64,000 nt of DNA from JAVBMV01 sp031552145 (GTDB lineage Bacteria > Myxococcota > Myxococcia > Myxococcales > UBA5297), in assembly GCA_031552145.1 (NCBI GenBank), contig JAVBMV010000003.1, forward strand, positions 124,001 through 188,000, written 5' to 3'. A program made the position numbers and the translations under genes. Below the pieces are notes generated by a model, which had not been told where the DNA came from, ran no database searches, and saw nothing but the letters and a program-made list of their open reading frames with translations. This document shows, in pieces, positions 52,427 through 59,816 of this stretch (position 1 is the stretch's first letter; each line of letters opens with the position of its first letter).

Positions 52427-53320
52427 ATGGCAATCCTGAAGCTCTTGGTCCTCGCGGCCATCACTCCGCCCTTTGCGCTCATCCCCATCTTTGCGGCGCT
52501 CTTTACCTTCGGCGCGCGCCGCGCCATCACGCGCGCGGGGAACTGGGCGCTCCACCAATGGGCCAGGTTGGCATGCCTCCTCTGCGGCATCCGCGTGCGC
52601 CGCGTCGGCGAGATACCTAAGGGAACTTGCCTCTTTGCTTCGAACCACGTGGGCGTGCTCGACATCCCTGTGCTCGCCGCGGCCTACCCTGCCCTCTTTC
52701 TCTCGATGGCGGAAGTGAACTCCTGGCCGCTGGTAGGACAGCTGGCGCGGCTCGCCGGGACCCTCTTCGTAGTCCGCAAGCGCTCCGACGTGGAACGGGT
52801 GGTTACCGAGATGGAGCGCCACTTGGCGCAGGGCTTCTCCATCACCTTCTTTCCCGAGGGGCGCGCCTCGAGCGGCGCGCGGGTCGAGCGCTTCCACCCT
52901 GCCCTCTTCGAAGCGGCTCTGCGCGCCGGCGTCCCCTCTGTGCCGGTGACGGTCAACTACGCCACGCCCGGAAGCCCCGACCTCGTATCGCGCCGCGTGT
53001 GTTGGCTCGAGGCACCTTTTGCAGAGCACGCAATGGGGTTGCTCAAGCTGCGCAGGATCGAGGCGGAGGTCTCGCTCGGCGAGCCGGTTGCGCCACCCGC
53101 GCGCGATGGCTCGAGCCAAGCCGAGGGAACGTCGGGCGGATCCGAAGCAAACGGCGCGCTGGAGCAGCGCGAGCTGCGGCGCACGTTGGCGGAGCAGCTT
53201 CACGCGAAGGTCGCCGAGCGCTTCAGGCCTCTGCCCCAGCCCGCCTCCGAGGAGGCGGCCCTTCCAACGGCCCGGAAGAGCAGCACCGTTGACCAGGCGA
53301 GCGAAAAGAGTCTCAAATAG
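52427..53320 (+). CDS. plsC: 1-acyl-sn-glycerol-3-phosphate acyltransferase
   Basis: Adds the second acyl chain to lysophosphatidate in phospholipid synthesis. The 297-residue protein starts with a hydrophobic segment (LLVLAAITPPFALIPIFAAL). The acyltransferase motifs are the catalytic HX4D in ASNHVGVLDIPV, GTLFVVRKRSDVERV, FPEGRASSGARVERF and VPSVPVTVNYA. The C-terminal 80 residues are a variable charged region. GGAAGGA lies close before the ATG. It is 12 bases after rlmN and is likely cotranscribed with it. Confidence 0.9.
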   Translation: MAILKLLVLAAITPPFALIPIFAALFTFGARRAITRAGNWALHQWARLACLLCGIRVRRVGEIPKGTCLFASNHVGVLDIPVLAAAYPALFLSMAEVNSWPLVGQLARLAGTLFVVRKRSDVERVVTEMERHLAQGFSITFFPEGRASSGARVERFHPALFEAALRAGVPSVPVTVNYATPGSPDLVSRRVCWLEAPFAEHAMGLLKLRRIEAEVSLGEPVAPPARDGSSQAEGTSGGSEANGALEQRELRRTLAEQLHAKVAERFRPLPQPASEEAALPTARKSSTVDQASEKSLK

Positions 53321-53373
53321 CGGGAGGAGCCCGAGGCACGGTCGTGGCCCATTGAGGAGAGCGGGGAAGAGAG

Positions 53374-53931
53374 ATGGCACGCTATGGCGGAGATGACGAT
53401 GGAGGAGAGCGCCGCAAGCGCTCCTGGAGCGAGATCGACAAGATGCGCGACCGCTCCTCCTCTCGCCAGCATTCACAGGAGCAGCGCTCCCAGGAACGGC
53501 TGGAGCGCAGCCCTGCCTACGAGCAATACAAGGCGCGCGTTTCGAAGATGTTCAGCGGCTCCGAGATCCCCGAGGCATTTCGCGAGAAGCTCGATCCCAC
53601 GGGGAATCTCAAGGCGCGCGATGAGGCGCTCAAGAAGATCAAGAAGCTCGCTGCCGAGGATATGCGGGAGTGGGCTAACGCGGTCACCGAATATGTGGGC
53701 GCCCACGAGCTGCCAGAGGACCTCTGGCTCTTGGTCGAGTGGCTGGGCCACCCTAAGGACAGGGTCGTGGAGAGCGTGCTCGCTCAGCTGGAACGCCTCT
53801 CCGAGGCGGGGCAACTCGCGGGCCCCAAGGTGCCGCGCTCGCTCGATGAGCGACTGCGCGGGCTAGAGCTGATGGGCTCCGATCCCGACCTCCAGGCCAA
53901 GGCAAAGGCGCTGCGCGAAAAGCTGCGATGA
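53374..53931 (+). CDS. Hypothetical charged helical protein
   Basis: A 185-residue hydrophilic protein with no recognised domain. The first 50 residues are rich in Arg, Ser, Gln and Asp (DRSSSRQHSQEQRSQERLER); the rest is predicted helical, with repeated heptad-like parts (ALKKIKKLAAEDMREWANAV and LEWLGHPKDRV-type segments). GGGAAGAGAG precedes the ATG. It overlaps the next gene (ATGA), which implies coupled translation with the alpha/beta hydrolase. Similar short proteins occur in delta-type genomes, but no function is known to me. Confidence 0.8.
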   Translation: MARYGGDDDGGERRKRSWSEIDKMRDRSSSRQHSQEQRSQERLERSPAYEQYKARVSKMFSGSEIPEAFREKLDPTGNLKARDEALKKIKKLAAEDMREWANAVTEYVGAHELPEDLWLLVEWLGHPKDRVVESVLAQLERLSEAGQLAGPKVPRSLDERLRGLELMGSDPDLQAKAKALREKLR

Positions 53932-54581
53932 GCGCCGTGGAACCCAAGCGCTTCGGCCCAAAACGGGTGCAGATCCCCGTCGGCCACGGCTCGCTCGAGG
54001 GACTGTTGCAAGAGGCAGAGATCCCTGTCGCCTCGGCCATCGTCTGCCATCCGCATCCGCTCCACGGCGGCACGATGGAGAACAATGTCGTCTGGCGCAT
54101 GGCGCGCGCGCTCAACGAGCAGGGGGCCGAGGTGCTGCGCTTCAACTTCCGCGGCGTAGGGCGCTCCACGGGCAGCTACGGCTACGGCATCGACGAGGAG
54201 GAGGATGTCCTCGCGGCCATTGCCTTCCTGCGCGCGCGGGCCCCAGAGCGCCCACTCTGGGTGGCCGGTTTCTCTTTCGGTGCGCGCGTTGGACTCTCGG
54301 TGGGCGCGCGCGACCTCTCCGTGGAGCGGCTGCTCGGCGTTGGCCTCCCTCTCAAACTCTTCGAGCTCCACTTCTTGCGCGACTGCGCGAAGCCCAAGGT
54401 CTTCGTCCAAGGAGCGCTCGATGAATATGCCGGTGGCGCCGAGACGCGCGCCTTCGTCGAGTCGCTCCCACCCCCTCGCCATCTGGAGGTCGTGCCCGGC
54501 GCCGAGCACCTCTTCACGCGCAAGTTGCCCGAACTGGCGCAGGCGCTCGGCACCGCCCTCTCGGCCCTGCGCGCCATGTAG
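53928..54581 (+). CDS. Alpha/beta hydrolase of the COG2945 type
   Basis: A 217-residue cytoplasmic hydrolase. It has the oxyanion-side CHPHPLHGGTMENNVV and the nucleophile elbow GFSFGA (Ser in GxSxG), with RFNFRGVGRSTG before it and the catalytic His in PGAEHLFTRK. COG2945 members are predicted serine hydrolases of unknown substrate, commonly about 210 residues. The start overlaps the preceding gene by four bases. No signal peptide is present. Confidence 0.88.
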   Translation: MSAVEPKRFGPKRVQIPVGHGSLEGLLQEAEIPVASAIVCHPHPLHGGTMENNVVWRMARALNEQGAEVLRFNFRGVGRSTGSYGYGIDEEEDVLAAIAFLRARAPERPLWVAGFSFGARVGLSVGARDLSVERLLGVGLPLKLFELHFLRDCAKPKVFVQGALDEYAGGAETRAFVESLPPPRHLEVVPGAEHLFTRKLPELAQALGTALSALRAM

Positions 54582-54591
54582 CCTGCGTCGT

Positions 54592-55155
54592 TCAGAAGGA
54601 GAGCCGGAGCGTCACCTCTCCAGCCCCCAGGCCGAGCCCCTCTCTAAGGTCAGCGTTGAATGCCTCCGCCAAGCGCCTCGCCTCGGCTGCGCCGATGGGG
54701 TGGGCATCGATGAGGGTCGAAGCGACCATCAGCAGTGCCCCCCCGCCCACCACTATCAAGCCCGCGGTGGTCATACGGCTGTCGCGCGTCGTGCAGACCC
54801 CCTCCGAGAGGTTGATGCCAGTGCACCGAGAGAGGCCATAGATGGCCACCCCTCCCCCGGCGAGCGCCGCGGCGGCGCCTCCCAGCAAGAGCCCCAGCTT
54901 CGCGCCGCGCCTGATGCGCCAAGCTCTCGCCAGGTCGGGGCGCCCCACCAGCTCGTAGAAGCGCGCCCCTTCGAGGGGCTGGGGGGGGGCGCCCCGCCGC
55001 GCCTCGGACCAACGCGCAGTGACGCGTCCCGTCTCTTCGTCCTCCAACCATTCACTCGTGAAGGTGATGCGCTCCCGCTCGTACCGAAGGTGTGGCACGG
55101 CGGGAGCGATCGGCTCCGCGCCGAGGAGCGAGACGGCCATCAAGAGCGCGACCAT
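54592..55155 (-). CDS. Exported protein of unknown function with a hydrophobic segment
   Basis: A 187-residue protein that begins MVALLMAVSLLGAEP, a short signal peptide, and has a second hydrophobic stretch (KLGLLLGGAAAALAGGGVAI) and a third (AGLIVVGGGALLMVASTLID). Two Cys lie between them (LSRCTGINLSEGVCTTRD). GGAGG lies four bases before the ATG. The C-terminus (GLGAGEVTLRLSF) ends in an aromatic residue. It follows the Cys-rich lipoprotein gene by 20 bases and is probably cotranscribed with it. No family was recognised. Confidence 0.75.
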   Translation of the reverse strand: MVALLMAVSLLGAEPIAPAVPHLRYERERITFTSEWLEDEETGRVTARWSEARRGAPPQPLEGARFYELVGRPDLARAWRIRRGAKLGLLLGGAAAALAGGGVAIYGLSRCTGINLSEGVCTTRDSRMTTAGLIVVGGGALLMVASTLIDAHPIGAAEARRLAEAFNADLREGLGLGAGEVTLRLSF

Positions 55156-55175
55156 TCGACCTCCAGGGGCGGGCC

Positions 55176-55619
55176 TCAGCGGGGGAAGCAGCGCCAACCA
55201 TCGACCAAGGGGACACAGGCGGCGGAGGGGAAGCCGCAGCACTCTTCGTTGCGCGTGCAAGGCGCTGGCGACACGATCCCGTCGAAGGAGCTGGGAACGC
55301 AACCCGTGCAGGCCCCTTCGACGCAGCGCGCGGAGAGCGCACAGCAATCCTCGGCGCGCTCGCAGCTTCCCCCGAGGAGGCTGCAGCAACCGGCGCGATC
55401 CGCGCGGCATCGGCGCGAGGGCTGCTCGGAGCAGTCGATGCAGGCGACGCCTTCTGTGCCACAATGGGCGAGATCATCCTCTTCGGGCGCCGTGTAGCAG
55501 AGACCGTCCGAGCCGCAGCAACCCGCACAGCGGTCTTCGTCGCAGGTCGACTCGCATCCCAGTGGCGAAAGCGCCGCCAAGGCCACCGCCACCAGACCGA
55601 TCGCCCAGGGTGCGCGCAT
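55176..55619 (-). CDS. Small Cys-rich lipoprotein
   Basis: A 147-residue predicted lipoprotein: MRAPWAIGLVAVALAALSPLGC gives a lipidation Cys in SPLGC. The mature part carries about 20 Cys, many as CC pairs (CAGCCGSDGLC, CCSLLGGSCERAEDCC, NEECCGF), like disulfide-rich knottin or toxin-type modules seen in myxobacterial surface proteins. No catalytic motif is present. It lies upstream of the exported-protein gene and downstream of an alpha/beta hydrolase gene on the same strand. Confidence 0.8.
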   Translation of the reverse strand: MRAPWAIGLVAVALAALSPLGCESTCDEDRCAGCCGSDGLCYTAPEEDDLAHCGTEGVACIDCSEQPSRRCRADRAGCCSLLGGSCERAEDCCALSARCVEGACTGCVPSSFDGIVSPAPCTRNEECCGFPSAACVPLVDGWRCFPR

Positions 55620-55644
55620 TCATCCGACCGCGCTCGCGCATAGC

Positions 55645-56598
55645 TCAGCTCGAGCGCTGAAGAGGGTTGTCGCCCAGTGATGGCGGGTGCCCATCGACCA
55701 AGCCATCGCCTCGAAGGGCGGGCGCGCCCTCGAGCCACGCGCCGAGAATCTCGCAGAACCCCTCGGGGTCCTCGATGTGTGGCAGATGCCCTACGTGCGC
55801 CAGCGGGACAAACGCCCAGTCGGGGCGCAGCCGCGCGATCTGCTCGGCGGCGTTGAGCCGAATGAGCCGGTCATGCGCACCCGCGATCACCAGCGTCCGG
55901 GCCTTCACACGCTTGACGATGTCGCGGTAGCGATCCCGCCCCAAGAGCAGCCTGACCAGGGAGCGCGTTGCCTGCAGATAGGCGCGATTTACCCAGGGAT
56001 CGCGCGCGTGCTCACGCGTCAGGGTGACGTGCGCTTGGAAGACCTCGCGCGCCACGCGCGACTGATCGGCGCAGCACATCGCGAGCATCTCCTCGACGCT
56101 CTGCTCGGCGCTGCGCAGCTCGCCCTTGAGCCACATGAAGAGCTCCCCCACCCCGGGCATGGTCATGGCGGCGAAGAGCGCCAGCACCTGCGGGTCGATC
56201 GACCAGGTGGAGGGGTGCGGCATGGCGGCGTTGACGAGCGCTACACCCGCCACGCTCTTGGGGTTCTGACCCGCCTGCAGGAGCGCGATGAGCCCCCCCA
56301 TCGAGTTACCCACCAGGAGTACGGGACGCTGAAGATATTCTCGCAGGAAGCGATCGAGCATCGCCTGATTCGCCTCCACCGACGCGGAGCGCTTCTCCAG
56401 GGGACTTCTTCCAAACCCGACGAGATCGAGCGCCAGGACGCGGTAGCGCGCGGCCAGGAGCGGGGCCGCGGCGATCCAGTTGATATGCGAGCCCCCCAGC
56501 CCATGGAGCAGGAGCAGCGGCTCGCCCGAACCCCCGAAGTCGGCGAAATGAACGGGGCCGTCGAGGTCGATGAAGGTCGATTTGAATGCCAACGGCAT
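55645..56598 (-). CDS. Alpha/beta-fold hydrolase
   Basis: The 317-residue protein has the lipase/esterase-type fold: LLLLHGLGGSHINWIAAAPLL (HG oxyanion), LALDLVGFGRSPLEKR, the nucleophile elbow VGNSMGGLIALLQAG (Ser in GxSxG), the acid in IAGAHDRLI and the catalytic His in AHVGHLPHIEDPEGF. The cap region (LFAAMTMPGVGELFMWLKGE) is typical of epoxide-hydrolase and haloperoxidase-like relatives, so its substrate is not known. ATG 56598 has a GGGGG run about eight bases upstream. An in-frame ATG at 56631 is an alternative. Confidence 0.87.
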   Translation of the reverse strand: MPLAFKSTFIDLDGPVHFADFGGSGEPLLLLHGLGGSHINWIAAAPLLAARYRVLALDLVGFGRSPLEKRSASVEANQAMLDRFLREYLQRPVLLVGNSMGGLIALLQAGQNPKSVAGVALVNAAMPHPSTWSIDPQVLALFAAMTMPGVGELFMWLKGELRSAEQSVEEMLAMCCADQSRVAREVFQAHVTLTREHARDPWVNRAYLQATRSLVRLLLGRDRYRDIVKRVKARTLVIAGAHDRLIRLNAAEQIARLRPDWAFVPLAHVGHLPHIEDPEGFCEILGAWLEGAPALRGDGLVDGHPPSLGDNPLQRSS

Positions 56599-56825
56599 GA
56601 GCGCGGACCCCCGCCTGTGACGCTCACCCATGGGCCGAGCGGCACCCTTGCCAATGAACCGCCTTCGGTAAACTGGCCCGGCGCCGCCCGCGTCGCATCC
56701 CTGCCCGCGGGAGTAAATTTCCACTAGTGCGCCGGCACCCCATTCGGGCGTACCATCCCTCGTGAGGAACCTTTGCAAGCCGGCAGACCACCACTCACAG
56801 ACCATTCACATGAGGAGACGAGTCC

Positions 56826-58460
56826 ATGAGCCAGAACGCACTTGCGGGCAAGCCCGCGCCCGCCTCGATGTTGGTCGATCTTCCGCGGCTCATGACCGCT
56901 TACTTCGCCCGCAGGCCAGACCCCACGGTCGCCGCCGAGCGCGTCGCCTTCGGCACCTCCGGCCATCGCGGCGTCTCCACCGCCGGGAGCTTCAACGAGT
57001 GGCACATTCTGGCCGTCACGCAAGCCGTCTGTGACTATCGCAAGAGCGCCGGCATCGACGGTCCGCTCTTCATCGGCTTCGACACCCATGCGCTCTCTCA
57101 AGCTGCCTTCGCCTCGGCGATGGAGGTGCTCGCCGCCAACGGCGTTGAAGCCCGCTATCAAGAGGGGCTGGGCTACACCCCAACGCCCGCCATCTCCTTC
57201 GCGATCCTCACCTACAACCGAGGGCGCGCGCACGGGCTGGCCGACGGCATCGTCATCACACCTTCGCACAACCCGCCCGACAGCGGCGGCTTCAAGTACA
57301 ACCCGCCCAATGGCGGCCCGGCCGACACCGACGTCACCAAGGGAGTGGAGCGGCGCGCCAACGAGCTGCTCGCGGCGGAGCTGGCGGGCGTGAAGCGCAT
57401 CCCCTACGGCCGAGCGATGGCGGCGTCCACCAGCCAGGCGCACGACTTCGTGGAACCCTATGTGGCCGATCTACCCGCCGTGATCGATCTCGAGGCGATC
57501 AGAGCGAGCGGCCTGCGGCTGGGCGTCGATCCCATGGGCGGCGCCTCGCTCCCCTACTGGGAGCGGATCGCGGAGCGCCACCGCCTGCCGCTCACTCTGG
57601 TCAACCAGCGCGTCGACGCCACCTTCTCCTTCATGCGCGTCGACCACGATGGGAAGATCCGCATGGACTGCTCTTCGCCCAGCGCCATGGCGGGGCTGGT
57701 CGAGCTGCGCGATCGCTTCGACCTTGCCTTCGGCAATGACGCCGACGCCGACCGCCACGGCATCGTGACCTCGGATGGGTTGATGAACCCCAACCACTTC
57801 CTCTGCGCGGCGATAGAGCACCTCTTCTCCACGCGCGCGGGGTGGCCCAAGGCCGCGGGCATCGGGAAGACGCTCGTCTCCAGCTCGCTCATCGATCGGA
57901 TCGCGGGGAAACTCTCGCGCAAGCTGGTCGAGGTGCCGGTGGGGTTCAAGTGGTTCGTCGCGGGGTTGCTCGACGGCAGCCTGGGCTTCGGCGGCGAGGA
58001 GAGCGCTGGCGCCTCCTTCCTTCGTATGGATGGCTCGCCCTGGTCGACCGACAAGGATGGCCTCATCCTCGATCTCCTCGCGGCGGAGCTGATGGCGAAG
58101 CGCGGCAAGAGCCCGAGCGCGCTCTACGCCGAGCTGACGCGCGCCCACGGCGCGCCGCTCTATGCACGCATCGACGCACCCATCGCACCGGAGGCGAAGG
58201 CGAAGCTCTCGAACCTCTCGCCCGAGCAGCTCGACGTAAGCACCCTCGCGGGCGAGCCCATCACTCAGCGCCTCACCAAAGCCCCCGGCAACGGCGCCTC
58301 CATCGGCGGCATCAAGCTCTGCACCGCCAACGGCTGGTTCGCAGCGCGCCCGAGCGGCACCGAGGATCTCTACAAGATCTACGCGGAGAGCTTCCTGGGC
58401 GCGGAGCACCTCGCCGCACTGCAGCGCGAGGCGAAGGCCATCGTCGACAGAGTTCTCTAG
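56826..58460 (+). CDS. pgm: Phosphoglucomutase, alpha-D-glucose-specific
   Basis: Interconverts glucose 1-phosphate and glucose 6-phosphate. The 544-residue enzyme shows RVAFGTSGHRGVSTAGSFNE, the phosphoserine loop IVITPSHNPPDSGGFKYN, the metal loop FGNDADADRHGI, the sugar loop GGEESAGASFLR and the phosphate-binding C-terminal RPSGTEDLYKIYAESF. This matches the long Pgm family (PgmA of enterobacteria), not ManB/PgmB. GAGGAG lies about ten bases before the ATG. It would link the glucokinase product and the GH57 glucan enzyme in this window to glycogen, which is inference. Confidence 0.96.
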   Translation: MSQNALAGKPAPASMLVDLPRLMTAYFARRPDPTVAAERVAFGTSGHRGVSTAGSFNEWHILAVTQAVCDYRKSAGIDGPLFIGFDTHALSQAAFASAMEVLAANGVEARYQEGLGYTPTPAISFAILTYNRGRAHGLADGIVITPSHNPPDSGGFKYNPPNGGPADTDVTKGVERRANELLAAELAGVKRIPYGRAMAASTSQAHDFVEPYVADLPAVIDLEAIRASGLRLGVDPMGGASLPYWERIAERHRLPLTLVNQRVDATFSFMRVDHDGKIRMDCSSPSAMAGLVELRDRFDLAFGNDADADRHGIVTSDGLMNPNHFLCAAIEHLFSTRAGWPKAAGIGKTLVSSSLIDRIAGKLSRKLVEVPVGFKWFVAGLLDGSLGFGGEESAGASFLRMDGSPWSTDKDGLILDLLAAELMAKRGKSPSALYAELTRAHGAPLYARIDAPIAPEAKAKLSNLSPEQLDVSTLAGEPITQRLTKAPGNGASIGGIKLCTANGWFAARPSGTEDLYKIYAESFLGAEHLAALQREAKAIVDRVL

Positions 58461-58482
58461 CCGGCAAGCTCCCCGGCCGTTG

Positions 58483-58539
58483 GGTCATAACAAGAAGTCT
58501 GTTATGTTCGGCGAACATAACAGGAAGGTTGTTATGACC
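58483..58539. promoter_or_regulatory. Array of four alternating CATAAC/GTTATG half-sites, 15 bp apart
   Basis: Half-sites lie at 58486 (CATAAC), 58501 (GTTATG), 58516 (CATAAC) and 58531 (GTTATG), exactly 15 bases apart in alternating orientation. Neighbouring sites form dyads; the middle one, GTTATGTTCG-g-CGAACATAAC (58501-58521), is a perfect 21-bp palindrome, and outer arms ggtcataacaa/ttgttatgacc (58483-58493, 58529-58539) share the same centre at 58511. The last half-site overlaps the start codon of the AAA ATPase gene and the array covers its ribosome site, so a protein bound here would block translation start or transcription. Confidence 0.75.
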
Positions 58540-59748
58540 AAGATACCGGAAAAGAACCCGTTCCGACCAGGCGTAGGCAAGCATCCCCCGTTCCTGGCGG
58601 GCCGCCAGGCGTCCCTACGCCGTTTCAGCGCGATGCTCCGGGCCGCTCCGGAGCAGCCCGCGAACCTGCGCCTGACGGGGCTGCGCGGCGTTGGGAAGAC
58701 GGTGCTTCTGCACGAGTTCGCGAAGCTCTCGATCGAGAGCGGCTGGCACGCCCAGCCCGTCGAGCTTCTGCCCTCCCACAACACGGAGAGGGACTTTGCC
58801 GCCGTGATGAATCAGTTCGCCGAGCAGACTCGGCGGGACCTGTCGCTGATGGCGCGGGTCAAGGCGGCGGTCGGGGCGCTCAAGAACGCCGGGACGTTCA
58901 GTATCAGCTGGGACGAGATCACACTCTCGATCGACCCCGCCGTGAAGACGGCGTCGATAGACCAGCTCGCGAAGCTCCTCTTCGACTTGTGCAGATTCGC
59001 TGTCGACAAGGAGGCTCGCGGGCTGATGCTCCTCTTCGACGAAGCCCAGATCATTCGAGATGAGCGAACGCGAGACGGCGAACACCCGCTGTCGAGCCTC
59101 ATCGCGGCGATCGTATCGCTGCAGCGACAAGAGCTGCCCATAGGTCTTGTACTCTGCGGGCTACCGTCGCTCGCGGGAAACCTCCTCAAGGCGCGTTCGT
59201 ACACGGAGCGAATGTTTCGCGCAGAGGAGATCGGGATGCTCTCGGAGGAGGAGGCACGCGAGGCGTTCCTGGAACCATTTCGGGCCAGCAGCCTCCACGT
59301 CGAAGACCGAGTGGTAGAGCGCGTGCTCTCCGAGGTCGAGGGATACCCATACTTCATCCAGCTCTGGGGCGCCGAGCTGTGGGATGCAGCTGGATTCGCG
59401 GGGACCGACAAGATCACCTCCAAGCTCCTGGAGGCGACGACCCCTGAGATACACCGGAGAGTCGACACCGAGTTCTTCGATCCGCGCTTCGAGAATCTCA
59501 CTCCGTCGGAGCAGGACCTGTTGCTCTCGACGGCGAAGGTGAAGTCCTACCCTCCGCTACTGGTCGCCGAGCTCAACGACGTCTCCGACAAGGCTCCAAG
59601 CAACATCAACGTCATCCTCGGCCGGCTGGTAGAAGGCGGCCTGCTGTACCGGGTGCGAAAGGGTCAGTACGAGTACACCGCGCCCAAGTTCTTCGACTAC
59701 CTCCAGCGGCGAAGCCAAAAGATGGAGCGACGCCACCGAGGCACGTAG
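58534..59748 (+). CDS. Orphan AAA ATPase (AAA_16 type) with C-terminal winged-helix-like region
   Basis: A 404-residue protein that starts MTKIPEKNPFRPGVG and continues KHPPFLAGRQASL, the N-terminal signature of a group of predicted AAA_16 ATPases. Walker A is RGVGKT at residues 51-56, and Walker B is LMLLFDEAQ with Asp169-Glu170. The sensor region contains LVLCGLPSLAGN. The C-terminal 90 residues (LTPSEQDLLLSTAKVKSYPP, INVILGRLVEGGLLYRVRKG) look like a winged helix. The family resembles Orc1/Cdc6-like and STAND-type ATPases, and its role is unknown. ATG 58534 is chosen because AGGAAGG is six bases upstream. It has no partner gene on its strand and is probably acquired. It may bind the half-site array and regulate itself. 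Confidence 0.85.
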   Translation: MTKIPEKNPFRPGVGKHPPFLAGRQASLRRFSAMLRAAPEQPANLRLTGLRGVGKTVLLHEFAKLSIESGWHAQPVELLPSHNTERDFAAVMNQFAEQTRRDLSLMARVKAAVGALKNAGTFSISWDEITLSIDPAVKTASIDQLAKLLFDLCRFAVDKEARGLMLLFDEAQIIRDERTRDGEHPLSSLIAAIVSLQRQELPIGLVLCGLPSLAGNLLKARSYTERMFRAEEIGMLSEEEAREAFLEPFRASSLHVEDRVVERVLSEVEGYPYFIQLWGAELWDAAGFAGTDKITSKLLEATTPEIHRRVDTEFFDPRFENLTPSEQDLLLSTAKVKSYPPLLVAELNDVSDKAPSNINVILGRLVEGGLLYRVRKGQYEYTAPKFFDYLQRRSQKMERRHRGT

Positions 59749-59816
59749 GGGCGCCGCTTGCCGCGCCCTTGCACGAATAGGATGGCCGGCATCGAGGGCC
59801 TAGGCGCCTCTGTGCG

